Assembly: GCA_900088475.1 (NCBI GenBank)
Contig: FLMG01000725.1
Span: forward strand, 1 to 62,938
Source: Hyphochytrium catenoides
Taxonomy: Eukaryota; Sar; Hyphochytriomycetes; Hyphochytriales; Hyphochytriaceae
Direction of reading: 5' to 3'
DNA: 62,938 nucleotides
In this document: in pieces, positions 10,339 to 20,801 of the stretch
Numbering within the stretch: position 1 is the stretch's first letter
Layout of the letters: the number at the start of each line of letters is the position of its first letter
Notes under the pieces: generated by a model
What the model was told of the DNA's origin: nothing
The model's input: the letters and a program-made list of their open reading frames with translations, nothing else
The model's database searches: none
Program-made: the position numbers and the translations under genes

Positions 10339-11130
10339 GTTCTATCTCCTGGAGCGACAAAGTGCCAGTATCAGGAGGTGAATAGGAAAAGGCGCTCACG
10401 ATCAGCACAGCCTTCAACAGAATAATGAATAAATCATTAGCCGACGAGGAAGAAGGCAGGCTTCTCCTCCGTCTCTACGTGGCAAGTTACCGCCTCTCTG
10501 TTTCTCTGTCTCGTTGACACTGATGATGAGTTTGTCCTTGCTAATGCTTATCTCTAGTTAGGTAGAAGTAGTGTAAATCCTGCCCTGGAACCAGACTCTG
10601 TCTGTCACTTCCGGCATCTCGCACAGCCAGACTACATCTCTTGGAGCAACAAAGCGCCAGTATCAAGACGTGTATAATAAGAAAAGGCGCTCACGATGTG
10701 CATGGCCTTCACCTGGGCTAGTGCATTCTATTTAGCCGACGAGAAAGGCGGGCTTCTTCTCCGCCTCTACGCGGCCAGTAACCGTCTCTCTGCGCTCTGA
10801 CATTGAGAATGAGTTTGTCCTTACTACTGTTAATGTTAATAATAATGTTACTTCACAAGTAGTTCACAGGTTGGACANNNNNNNNNNNNNNNNNNNNNNN
10901 NNNNNNNNNNNNNNNNNNNNNNNNNNNNNNNNNNNNNNNNNNNNNNNNNNNNNNNNNNNNNNNNNNNNNNNNNNNNNNNNNNNNNNNNNNNNNNNNNNNN
11001 NNNNNNNNNNNNNNNNNNNNNNNNNNNNNTCCAATGTGTGAAGTAGTTACGTAGAAGTAGTTCTACTGTGAATCCTGCATTGGAACCAGACTCTGTCACT
11101 CCTACCATCTCGGACAGGCAGGCTAATAAG
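10339..11130 (+). repeat. Tandem duplication of a ~290-bp unit, second copy broken by a gap
   Basis: Unit 1 (10339-10626) and unit 2 (from ~10629) both contain CTCCTGGAGCGACAAAG-like, GCGCCAGTATCA, GAAAAGGCGCTCACGAT, TAGCCGACGAG, GGCTTCTTCTCCG-like, GAATGAGTTTGTCCTT-like and GAACCAGACTCTGTC. The N run at 10878-11029 lies inside unit 2. Confidence 0.8.
10878..11029. other. Assembly gap (152 N)
   Basis: A run of N. The bases on both sides form an imperfect inverted repeat (TTCACAGGTTGGA on the left; the complement of TCCAATGTGTGAA on the right), which may be why it did not assemble. Confidence 0.95.
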
Positions 11131-11830
11131 CACCGGAGATATTGTAACACGGCATATCTATCACTTTTGGCTGTGATCCCAGTCTGTGGAAAGCTGTGTA
11201 ATAAATTATCTTCGTGTCTCGACAAAGTCATCTTCTTTTTACTATAAAAAACCACGTAAAACAGTAGACGTTTTATCTTTCTTATCACCATTTCCTATTT
11301 CCTCTCAAAAGAGTTAAAATTGATCTTAAGTCACCCAAAAGAAGCAAAAAAACAGTCTTTTGGATTCCTAGGTCTTCGTCCTCTCTCCTTCTACTACTCC
11401 GGAGTAATAAATACCAAATAAACTACTCTGGAGTAGTTATTCCTTTGGAAATAAAGAGTGGGAAAGGTGTCTCTCTGGCCTTTATACTTTGCTACAAAGG
11501 GAAATTTGTGAACTAGTAAACCGTGAATTGGTTTATCAATAAATTTTGGTAGGGTTATATGTAGGGTTATATCCCGCTCTGGCTCTTTCTTCCTATTTCC
11601 GTCTCTTTCCTCTCTTCTTCTCTTTCTTCTTCTCTCCGTCTCTCTACCTGACCTCACCGTGAGGTTCCATGGACTGTATGGAGAAAGGGCTGCTGATCTG
11701 TCTCTCTGCTGTCTCACTCGAATGCATTCAGTTCTTCATGCGTTGGAAAAGAGACGGCGTCGGAAGCTCTGTCCGGGCTTCGTGCTCCTCCTCCAGCACC
11801 TGTCGTCCTCTTTCATAGCGGACTCTTCTT

Positions 11831-12570
11831 GTTGAAGCTTCCCTGTCTCTCTCCCTCTATCGTTCTCTCTCTTCCTCTCTCTCTTCTTCTCTGTTCTCTC
11901 TCTCTCTTCTTCTCTCTCTCTCCCTCCTTCTCTCTCTCGTTCTCTCTCTCTCTCTCTTCTTCTCTTCTCTTCTCTCTCACTCTCTCCCTCTCTCTTCCAT
12001 TCTTGCTCACTTTCCCTTTCTTTATATAACCTCCATCCGACCCCTCTTTCTTGCTAACCTTTCTTCCACTCTCTCCTCTCTTTACTCCCCTCTCCGATCA
12101 CCTCTTCTGCTCTCCCGACCTCCATCTGCTGTCTCTCTCCGTCACTCTTTCAATGGTTATAATCCTTTCGTTATCCCGCTCTTCAATTACCTTGCCTCTT
12201 CACTTCACATTCTTGGCTCTGCTCACCTTCCTCTTCATAGGGCGGCTATTCTCTTGCTCCACCACAAAGCTCTCTCTCTTCTCTTCTCTCTCCCTCTCCC
12301 CGTTTCTCTCCCCGTCTCTTTCTCTCTCTCTTCGATCGGGTTGCCTTACCTCGCAATCGCTATCCACTTAAAAAATAGTACGGCACGTTCCACGTCCGAC
12401 ACTCTCCGGTACTCGTTGGCTCAAGATCTTCTCTCTTTGTCCCTCTTTCGTTCTCTCTCCCCTTCCCCGAGCTTTCTTCTCACTTAAAGTTCGCTTTCTC
12501 CTCTTTCTTCTCTCTCCTTCTCTCTCTCTCTCTCTCTCCTCTCTCTGTCTCTCTTTTTTGTCTCTCTCGT
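11831..12570. repeat. CT-rich low-complexity region
   Basis: Imperfect CT/CTT tracts, densest at 11841-12000, 12280-12330 and 12490-12560. The many Ser/Leu-rich (plus strand) and Arg/Glu-rich (minus strand) open frames here are products of composition. Confidence 0.85.
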
Positions 12571-12693
12571 TTCTGCCCAATGAGGTACCGAAAAACTACC
12601 CTGCGTTGTTCTTCACCACCTATCTTCTCTCTTGCCATGTCTTCCTTGCCGGGACAACTCTCTTTTCTGTCCTCCACTTGCTGCAGTAACAGG

Positions 12694-12707
12694 TCATTTC
12701 ACTTCTT
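12694..12707 (+). promoter_or_regulatory. Candidate initiator-like element
   Basis: TCATTTCACTTCTT lies 76 nt upstream of the ATG at 12783. It resembles the oomycete initiator plus flanking region (TCATTYY followed by a CAWTTT-like part) at most positions. It is a single weak-statistics match, so it is suggestive only. Confidence 0.3.
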
Positions 12708-12782
12708 CTTCAATCCGACGACGCAAGCGCGGCGCACGGCACAGCGCCGCAGTGCTTTCTTCTGCTCCATTCCAGCGGCAGA

Positions 12783-14666
12783 ATGAGTCAAAACGCTCGC
12801 AGCCGCCGCTTTGCGGAACATTACTGTCCACTTTCATCATCAGGAGGGAGCCTCTTCTTCTCCTCTTCGTCTGGCCGCCGTCTTGTTTCTCCTGGCTCTT
12901 TGTGCATCGTGTGGCTTCTCTGTAATGCGCTGATGGGCAGTTGGATGGTGCGCTTTGCAACGGCCGTGGATGAGGCTGTTCCTTCTTCTTATGGACAACC
13001 AAAGTTCTACGCTTTTGCTGCTGCTGATGGGGGTGCTGTCGTCACCAGTAACATGGACTTCTCGCGGTCCCTTTCAGGGGTCTCGGAGAAGAGAGAAGGA
13101 GGAAAGGAGCACCCCAAGCTTGTCCCACATTCTATTCATCGGTTGCTTGCAATCGCTTTAGGTCCAAAACCTGCAACACCAGCCGGGAGTTCACATCAGG
13201 TGTCTGCTGCAGGAGCCAGGGCTGGGCAGAATCCTCCATCGGCAGCGGTAGCAGCGGCGAGAGCAGCGCAGCATCCTGTGCATGGTAACCCTTCTCGTTA
13301 TAAAAGAACAGCGATCGACGGCGAGCTGACAGCAGCTGACACCAACCATCCGGGACAGCAGCGTCCACCGCCCCCAAAAGAGCAAGGTTTTGCTCCTGTG
13401 GCTCGTCCTGGCGAGGGCCTACCGCCACAACAAGCAGCAAGAGGAACAGCGGTTGAACAGAGCGCTCCAGGCATCCCACCAGGTGGCGGCGGACGGTCCG
13501 GAAAAGCCCAGCCACGTAACCGGCCGAATCCCGCCGGTTCTCTTAGGAAAAGGGTGGAAGACTATATAGAACGTGCACCGTTCAGAAGAGGAGGGATTGT
13601 TAAGGGCGAAACCCTGAAGACAGTGGACTTTGAGCTTCTGCGACGTCTTATGAAGGATTGGAAAGAATATTTTTCAGAAGGAGGCAAACCTATACCGATG
13701 AGGAAGGACGGCGATACTACATTCTCGAAGCAACTTAAAGCTGATTTTCGTGACGTTCTTAGATTAGTCAAAGACGGAGCGGAATTTACAAGAGACAAAA
13801 TCGTTCGCTTGGTGCGTAATCCAGAGTCTCGCAGCGGGCCCAACCCTGTCGAAGACTACATCTCATATATGAAGGCCCAGATCCAACAGCTGTCAGACTT
13901 CCCACGCACGCAGTCCATGCTCAATCGCAAGTTCTTTGGTGAAGTTCTACCGCGACTGCTAAAAAGCATTGGCATGAAAGTCAAGGAAGAGGGGGGGATA
14001 CCGCCCGAAGATCGACCAAATCTCGAGAAGGTGAAGGCTATGATTGATGAGGCATTCGTAGACACTCCTGCTGCTGGTCGACCAGGAACATCACCAGCAG
14101 CACCTCCTCAGGTTAGGGGAGAAGAACAAGGGCCGGCACGTATGGCCGCTGCACAGCAGCAACCGGCTGCTCAGCGGCAGCAACAGCCGCCAGCCGTAGG
14201 AGAGAATAACGCTCCTTCTGTTCCTGAGGCAGCCAATGGACCCGCCAGGAACCGCCAGGAGGAACAACCATCCCCAGTGAACCCAAGACCACCAGTAGAG
14301 GGCGGAGGAAATGGCGACACTACTCGTCCGTTATTGCCCGTTGATGCTCCCAAACCTCGTCTTCCCGAGGCAGAGATTAGAATTCTCATTCGTGAGAGTG
14401 TGTTTCATCTCGCAGGGCGCGGCTTATCAAAGCCTAGGAGGGTTATTGAAAGAATCTTGTCATCGCTAAACATAGGGCCCCAGGCGAAGCTAGTGGACGC
14501 TCTCACAGAGCTTATTAACCCTGAAGCCTCGCGCGGCGATCGCAAGGAAATCGTAAAGGCTATCAATGCAAAGCTGGACAAAATCTACGCAGAGCGTCAG
14601 ACAAGAAAAGAACAACTAAATCAAGCAAAGCGGGCTAGTTCACCGGGTCCGTGGTTGTTGACATAA
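12783..14666 (+). CDS. Signal-anchored or secreted protein with low-complexity linkers and helical modules
   Basis: A 627-codon single open frame from the first ATG, in weak context (GCAGAATGA). Residues ~38-58 form one hydrophobic stretch (LCIVWLLCNALMGSWMV) that could be a late signal peptide or a signal anchor. Residues ~130-250 are rich in Ala, Pro, Gln and Gly. Residues ~255-430 are charged and helical (LLRRLMKDWKEYFSEGG; FFGEVLPRLLKSIGMKV; LEKVKAMIDEAF). A second Pro/Gln/Ala-rich linker covers ~430-530. A final helical part (~535-610; RVIERILSSLNIGPQAKL, KEIVKAINAKLDKIY) resembles the previous helical part, so a repeated ~75-residue module is possible. I see no RxLR, enzymatic or binding motif. 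A role in the host interface or cell surface is speculation; the coding status is well supported. Confidence 0.75.
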   Translation: MSQNARSRRFAEHYCPLSSSGGSLFFSSSSGRRLVSPGSLCIVWLLCNALMGSWMVRFATAVDEAVPSSYGQPKFYAFAAADGGAVVTSNMDFSRSLSGVSEKREGGKEHPKLVPHSIHRLLAIALGPKPATPAGSSHQVSAAGARAGQNPPSAAVAAARAAQHPVHGNPSRYKRTAIDGELTAADTNHPGQQRPPPPKEQGFAPVARPGEGLPPQQAARGTAVEQSAPGIPPGGGGRSGKAQPRNRPNPAGSLRKRVEDYIERAPFRRGGIVKGETLKTVDFELLRRLMKDWKEYFSEGGKPIPMRKDGDTTFSKQLKADFRDVLRLVKDGAEFTRDKIVRLVRNPESRSGPNPVEDYISYMKAQIQQLSDFPRTQSMLNRKFFGEVLPRLLKSIGMKVKEEGGIPPEDRPNLEKVKAMIDEAFVDTPAAGRPGTSPAAPPQVRGEEQGPARMAAAQQQPAAQRQQQPPAVGENNAPSVPEAANGPARNRQEEQPSPVNPRPPVEGGGNGDTTRPLLPVDAPKPRLPEAEIRILIRESVFHLAGRGLSKPRRVIERILSSLNIGPQAKLVDALTELINPEASRGDRKEIVKAINAKLDKIYAERQTRKEQLNQAKRASSPGPWLLT

Positions 14667-15362
14667 GGATGATTGAAGCAGATAGGAAATGGGAGACATC
14701 GATAGGAGAAGGCTCACCATCGAGAGCTCTTCTCCTTATCGTAGGATTACCTTTTTGTCTCCCGCGCAGTGCAGAGACCTCATGTCCAACTTCACTTACC
14801 TCTGTCACGGGTCTACCGCATCGTGTCCTCTCCCCTCTCCTCCTCTTCCTTTTTTCTCACCATCTGCAGTCTCTTCTCTTCCTCTCGTTCCCTGTCTTGA
14901 GTAAGATTTCGTCTGAACTCATCTGTGCTTTATTTCTTGCTGATAGAGCCACGGCAGTTGCTCTTCTTGCTGTCATGGTCTGTCTTGGTATAGTGCATAC
15001 ATCTCTGCTCAATCTGTCTTGCCTTTATATATGAATCTAATTCAATAGTAATGGTTGTGAGAAAAGCTACTAGGAAAAAACAATGGGGAAGAGGAGAAAG
15101 AGAGAAACGAAGAAGCCGAACGGGAAGGAAGTGGACGAGAGCAAAGAAGTTAAGGAAGAATGGAAAAGAGAAAGAAGAGAGAAAGAGGCAGACGATAAAC
15201 TTATTAGCTGGTGGAAGGACACTCCTCCTTCCCGGTTTGGCTGCTGGGTGTCGATTTCTCTCTCGGTATTGACCTGCCGCTCTTGCTAATCGCTAACGAT
15301 TGTCTCTCTCTCTCTCTTTTCTACGACTGTCCTTTTCCCAAACCCGCTCTTTTTATTCGTGA

Positions 15363-15363
<1 letters not shown>

Positions 15364-15431
<68 letters not shown>
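15364..15431. repeat. (CT)n microsatellite
   Basis: About 34 CT units with a single TTT interruption. Confidence 0.95.
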
Positions 15432-15434
<3 letters not shown>

Positions 15435-15846
15435 GTTTAAGGCACGTCCTCCTCCTCTTTCTTCTACCCCATCCCATCCAACCTCTCTTTCTCTCCTTTC
15501 CTCTCTCCGTCTCTTCGTGTCTTTCTCTCTCTCTCGCCTCCCTCTGTCTCACAGATTGACGCAAACATGCTTAACGAGATCGTGGTTGCTGTGGTGGAGA
15601 CGATCGCTCTTTTTCTCTGAGGAGAAGAAGATATCTTTCATATGAACGCTTTTAACCTCGCTTATTGGCCAGCAATGGCAAGTCAACCGTCTTCTCTCTC
15701 GTGCGTGCCGTCTTCTTCGCTGTCTCTGTATAATGTGTCTCTCTTCCGAATCCCTCTAAGCCATCGATCGCTATCTCATCACTCCTCCTTTCTCTCATTT
15801 TTCTCTCCCTGACTCTCTTTTCGAGGTCCGACCTCCTCTGTATTTT

Positions 15847-15879
15847 TCTCTCTCTCTGTCTCTCCCTCTCTCTCTGTCT

Positions 15880-15912
<33 letters not shown>

Positions 15913-15967
15913 CTCTCTCTCTTTCTTTCTCTCTCTCTTTCTCCTCTCTCTTTCTCTCTCTCTTCTC
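15847..15967. repeat. Compound CT/CTTT microsatellite
   Basis: CT and CTTT units alternate over ~120 bp. Confidence 0.9.
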
Positions 15968-17473
15968 ACAGCCCGACGGGTTGATCCTTCTCTTCCCTAA
16001 TATCTGTCTTCTCTTCTTTTCTCTTCTGCTATACTCTCTTGTCCCCCTTTCTCTCTGTTGACATTTCTCCCCTCTTCGCCTCCATATATCTATCCCTTCA
16101 GCGTCTCCTTCCTGCGGAGCCTGTCACAGAATTCCTAGTCTTGTTCCTCCATCAATCATCACAGCGTAGAAAAGGGCATCTCTGCGGGCTATCCCAAGCA
16201 ATAATCTATTACTTTCTCTTCTATTCTTCTTCCAGGGCTGTCACTGTCTGCCTGGCATAGTGGCTGGTAGAGCTCGCATGGATTGGAAGGAGGCAAGCTT
16301 TTGATAGAGGAGGAGAAGATAAGGCTAATCCAATGAGGAGCATGGCAGAGAATGGCTAAGAATCTGGTCGCGCGTGTGGATGTCCTTTCACGCATCCGTC
16401 GGTTCTTCTCTATTTACCTATCTTCTGGCGGCAGAGGAGAAGAGAAATCTCCTGCTTGCTCATCGAAGACGTGAGACTATCAAAATGCTCAAAGATTAGA
16501 AAATGATAAATTTGAGGGCGGGAAAGAGGAAGTGGCGTGAGACAAGGAGCTAGAGTCAGCAAAAAGACAACAAGCGAGATGAGGAGGTAAGGGGATGGCG
16601 AGGTGTGACCTGTGACAGAGAAGACGAAGAGAGAATTTTCTCGTTGCATTTCAAGCTCGGGCGAAGTTTTTGTTGCCTCACCCGTTGTCTTCCTTCTCTC
16701 TTTGACCGGAGACAACTGAAGCATGAGCCGGCGTGGCAGAAGAGTGCCTGAACGTGTCTGGCGGGACAACTGAGCTGAGGAGGCAAGAGACAGGATTTCT
16801 TGTCCTCTTAGCTGCGTCAGCAGTTTTTACTCGTCCAGCAGTCGTCTGCATCTTATTCTTTCTTCCCTTATCTTCTTCTTCTTCTTGTCCATAAACGTCT
16901 CATTTGTCTCTTCTGAGCCCTTTCTCCCTACGTCCTTCTCCACTGACTTCGTTGCAGGCCCGGCCCTCTCCTTCTGCCCTCTTCTACCTTCTCCTCGTCT
17001 TACACCTCTAGCATCTCTAGGTATTTGAGCAGCGACAACGCCTCCTCCTGAACAACATTTCCTAGAGAAGGCAACAAGCGCAGAGAATGTTGTTCACGGG
17101 TGAAAGAAGTGAACAAGGCGCAGAAGAGAGGACAAATAGACTAAAGATAGGCAAAAAGGAGGAAGTGGGATAAGTCAAACGATGGCGATGGGTGATTCTT
17201 CCTTCTCCATCTTGCTTCCTTCACTCTGCAGCAAATGTATGAGGAGAAGAGAGGAGATGCTTGTCAGGGAAAAGGCAAAGGCGAGAGAGAGAGAGAGAGA
17301 GACCTAGAGATAAACAGAGTGAAGAAGGGGAAGACAGATAGAGAATGCGCTTCTTAGTGATCTTGTCTAACTGTTGAGAAGAGTGAGGCCCTTAAGCCTG
17401 CGATGATAAAGTAGTTGGTGGCGGCGCTGTTTTGCGTCAATTCCTTCTTCGCTGGCAACAAGGAAGAAGAAAG

Positions 17474-17788
17474 ATGGCTACAGGCACAAAGATGGCTAAG
17501 TTGAACAGAGACATTGCAAAGGGACAAGATTTATTTCTTGGCCTGACAACTCTCTTCTCTTTTCTCTTTTTCGCTTTGAGTTTACTTATATCTTTCCTTG
17601 CCTCTCTGTCGCCGACAGCTAATGAAGATGATGCCCTTCTTCCTCACATTCTTGGGGACAGAAGGGAACAGACAATGGCATTTCTATTAGATGAGGTGCG
17701 CAGAGGGGAGCGCGAGCTGAAGAGGCAGCAGGAGAGAAGAAGAAGGAGAAGGGGCACTGCTGTCATCATCGCATCTGTGCTGCAATGA
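17474..17788 (+). CDS. Small single-TM ORF carried by a dispersed element
   Basis: A 104-codon open frame from the ATG at 17474. A hydrophobic segment at residues ~21-46 (LGLTTLFSFLFFALSLLISF) is followed by an acidic patch and a strongly basic tail (ELKRQQERRRRRRGT). The surrounding ~390 bp recurs in degenerate form at 3600-3990, where the frame is broken. This could be a small gene with a pseudogene copy, or a repeat that happens to be open. No family is recognised. Confidence 0.4.
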   Translation: MATGTKMAKLNRDIAKGQDLFLGLTTLFSFLFFALSLLISFLASLSPTANEDDALLPHILGDRREQTMAFLLDEVRRGERELKRQQERRRRRRGTAVIIASVLQ

Positions 17789-19801
17789 CTGTGTCTTGGA
17801 CTGGGCGCAGATGAAAGAATATGAACGAGAGAGAGAGCAGAGACGGCAGGCAATCCGTCGGCAAGTGCTACGCCTTCCTTTCTGTCCTTTTCCACCTCCT
17901 GCTGGTTTAGACTTCCCTCTGCTGCCTGTCTCCTTTCTGCCTCTCGTTGTGCTCTAGAGAAGGTGTCAAAGGTGTTGTCAGGGGGAGAGGGAAGAGCATG
18001 GCGTCCAGTCAGCCTATCACCAACGGCAAAGATGTGAGAAGAGAGGCTGCATAGTGACCTGACTCCTAAAGGTACTGGACAGCGTCTTTCGGGGCGAAAG
18101 AAGAGAGCTGTTCCTCATCATCCTTCACTGTTCTTCTTGCTCTAGAATAGTAGTCGGGAAGCAGTGCTTGGTGAGGATCTTCTGTCGCAGAAGCTATATA
18201 CAACGGCTTACTCCTTTGAGAAAACCGCGACAACGTTGTTCATTTTTTACCTTTGTGCTGGGGCAGGGAGTGAGATCAAGGGAGAGAGGTTTGGCTTCAA
18301 GCCTGCGGCAAAGTTTGTCTATTAGTCCTACTGAATGATAGACAAATTAGAGTGAAGGCGAGCGAGGGGATTGAGCAAGCCCAGACTTCGTAGCTCTTGG
18401 CCCTTCTTCTTCTTCTTCTTTCATTAGGTTTTCTTCTTCTCCTTCTTCTTAGTTACTTCTGAGCAGGAAGAAGCCAAATGAGACGAAATAAGAGGAAGAA
18501 AATGAGCAGCAACTACGAGTGTTGGCCCCTTCACCCTCCGCTCTCCTATCATCATCAACGCCGCGGAAGAAATTTGTCATAGGTCTTTGATGTCTATTAT
18601 TCAGCGACGAATAGTGCTCTTAGGACTGACTGACGCCGCTTAGAAGGTTCAGCTAGAATGTCACTGGAAGCACTAGTTAGTCGTAGGACCTTGCTCGGCT
18701 TTGCGCTGCTAGTAGCAGGTAGAAGCGTTATTAGTCATGGAGAAAGCAAGCCTTATTCTCACAGCAAGCAGAGGATGGTAGCTACTCCTTTGGCCAAGCG
18801 TAGACCGTTCGGGTTTGGATCTTTCTTCAGAAGCTACGACGGGGGGCATCTTTGAAGTCTTGATCGTAGGATAGAAAGAATAGCTACTGCTTCGACCTGA
18901 AGCTTGTCCTTGGTGGCTCTTCTTAATGATTTTCTATCTATCTTCTCAGGAGCAAAGAAGTAAGCAGAAGAGTTCTCTAGTCGCCGCACCACTCGATCAC
19001 TTCATTGTCTTCGTCGTCAAAAGAAGAATATGATATGAAAGAAGAACAAGCAGTTTCTGGATCTATTGATAGGGGAAGGACTAGCTTCAGTTCACCTTCG
19101 GGTCCAAGATCAGGCCAGACGACAAACTAAGACAATGAAGAAGTGATCGATGATGAGAAGCTTGTCAAAACCGTCAATCAAGGTGGTGGTACTCTCAATT
19201 GATGACTGTCGTCTAGGAGAGATGATATAGTGCCAGGGATGACGGGCCTCGCCTGCGGCGAGAGCCAACAAGCTGCTGCCTGCCATCCTCGTCATTCTCC
19301 TGGCTAAACAGCCCATCATAATCCTTCTATGCCATCAAGCATCATCCCTGCTCTTTCTGATGCACTAGAAGATAGAAGATCTTCGGACTCAGAACCTGGA
19401 GCATCTTGATAACAGCCGCCGCTGCTCCCAGGGTATTACTGAAAGGATGGTGGATAAACTAAACTCATGAACTACAGACATAGATAATCAATCGCGGGGT
19501 CCGCTCCTGGGGGATTACTGAAAGGCATGTGCCCACACACCAACATAGAAACGGTCTTCTGTTTCCCTTGAATCTTCTTCACTGTGTTTTTCTTATTAGA
19601 AGTCTCTTTGCCCTGGTCTCAATCATCCCCACCAGTGAGCACAATCTTCATATTCTGTGAGCACAATCTTCAATCTTCAACATCAAGAAGACGGGCGCCG
19701 CTCGCTGGTCTCGGGCGGTGTGAGACCATGACGAAGAGCGTCCACAGAAGCCAACAGCTTTTGATGGCCAATAATCTTCTCCTTCTGACCAAGCGACAGG
19801 A
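17789..19801. other. Intergenic
   Basis: No firm gene. It holds short direct repeats: GCTCC..GGG.ATTACTGAAAGG at ~19422 and ~19503, and GTGAGCACAATCTTCA at ~19636 and ~19658. A 65-codon open frame is listed separately. Confidence 0.5.
18658..18855 (+). CDS. Possible small secreted peptide or first exon
   Basis: A 65-codon ATG frame beginning MSLEALVSRRTLLGFALLVA, which has a basic n-region and short hydrophobic core like a signal peptide. The rest is basic and Ser-rich. There is no homologue in the window and no clear splice partner, so chance is a serious alternative. Confidence 0.2.
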   Translation: MSLEALVSRRTLLGFALLVAGRSVISHGESKPYSHSKQRMVATPLAKRRPFGFGSFFRSYDGGHL

Positions 19802-20801
19802 ATGGAGCTCGACCACCCGGGCACCGCCGTAAGTAGTGCAGGAGTCTTGTTCTTCTTCTCCTCATCATCCGTCGTAACGCCAGAGAAAGAGCTCGACGAC
19901 TTTATTATCTCAGCTGCAGCGGCGGCTGCACTACCTCTACCTCTAGACTCCAATACCACGTCGACAACAGGAGGAGGTGAAACTTCTTCTTCGTCGTCGT
20001 CGTCGTCGTTACCTTCTTCAGCCAAAAGGAAGGCGAAGAGGCTTACGAGTCACGAGGACTACCGAGCTGATAATAGTAATAGTACCAAACAGCGAAAGAG
20101 AGGAGAGGAAGAAGAACCGGAGTCCAAAAAGGTACTATGGAGCTGGAGACAGCGCATTAACGAGCTGAAGAAAAAGGTAGAAGTGGAAGAGCGTCGGCAT
20201 GACGCTCTAAAGAAACGGCTGATGGCGCGCTCAACCCCTTGCGCCAACCTACTATGTGAAGATCTCTATTTGGGTGGAGCACAGAGCATTCGAGGTGTAG
20301 GGAAGTTCCGGGAACAATTGCTGCATGGGCAGGGAGAGCTGCTTCGAAATCGAAGGGTTCAGGAGTTCACCCTCTGTTTCCATTCGGCTTGCACTCTTGT
20401 ACACGATCCATTGCCAGATAAGTGTGGAGAGATGCCTCATGAGCTAGTGCGGGACCCTATGGTCCTTCGAGGACAGGACGCGCTAAATGATCTCTGGTAA
20501 GTCTAATCTCATTCTTTTCTTTGGTCCTCTGCTGAGAGGGCTCAAGATGCGTTGCTACGTATGTAGGGCCCGTTATTCCTCAACGTATGAACGCTTTATA
20601 TGGAAAGACCTTAAAGTTAAGGCGCTTGATCTCCGTGGCGACCGGATAGCTACCGTGTCAATCTTTGAGGCGATTCCTCGAGCTGACCAGCCAAACAAAA
20701 GCAGCCCAGGAACTGTGCTACGATTCTCCTGCGTGAAAAACTATATCTTCTCTCTCGAAAACCGCATCTTGTTTGCCACATGCAAGTTCACTGAGCTTTA
20801 G
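19802..20801 (+). CDS. Divergent bZIP-like protein, array member A
   Basis: Two exons, 19802-20496 and 20567-20801, joined over a 70-nt GTAAGT..TAG intron that splits a Trp codon (TG|G); 309 residues, ending TAG. Residues 1-110 are disordered, with Ser and Ala runs and basic clusters. Residues ~113-142 are a coiled coil (WRQRINELKKKVEVEERR, then HDALKKRL) collinear with the zipper of member C, but the basic-region Asn is absent. Residues ~165-309 match members B and C (KFREQLLHG; ACTLVHDPLP; the Trp junction; KVKALDLRGDRIATVS; ENRIL). This C-terminal pattern resembles the NTF2/SnoaL-like region that follows the zipper in oomycete bZIPs. It is probably a nuclear regulator or a dimerisation partner without canonical DNA contact. 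The family relation within the window is strong; the biochemical role is inferred. Confidence 0.75.

Larger units (their letters stand above)
7220..12693. other. Long repeat-rich intergenic region
   Basis: No supportable gene in ~5.5 kb. It contains several imperfect tandem duplications, a perfect hairpin, an assembly gap and CT-rich tracts. A 229-codon minus-strand open frame at 9251-9940 overlaps repeat copies, lacks domain features and is composed of Ser/Arg/Leu-rich filler, so it is not called. Confidence 0.6.
14667..17473. other. Intergenic, CT-rich
   Basis: No gene is supported in ~2.8 kb. CT tracts dominate 15300-15990, and short GA runs lie at 17284-17302. Long open frames such as 15652-15969 (minus) are microsatellite translations. 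Confidence 0.6.

Noticed and set aside
15652-15969. Arg/Glu-repeat minus-strand frame (also 11813-12010 and 15286-15564)
   Set aside because: Pure CT/GA-tract translation; microsatellites stay open in several frames.
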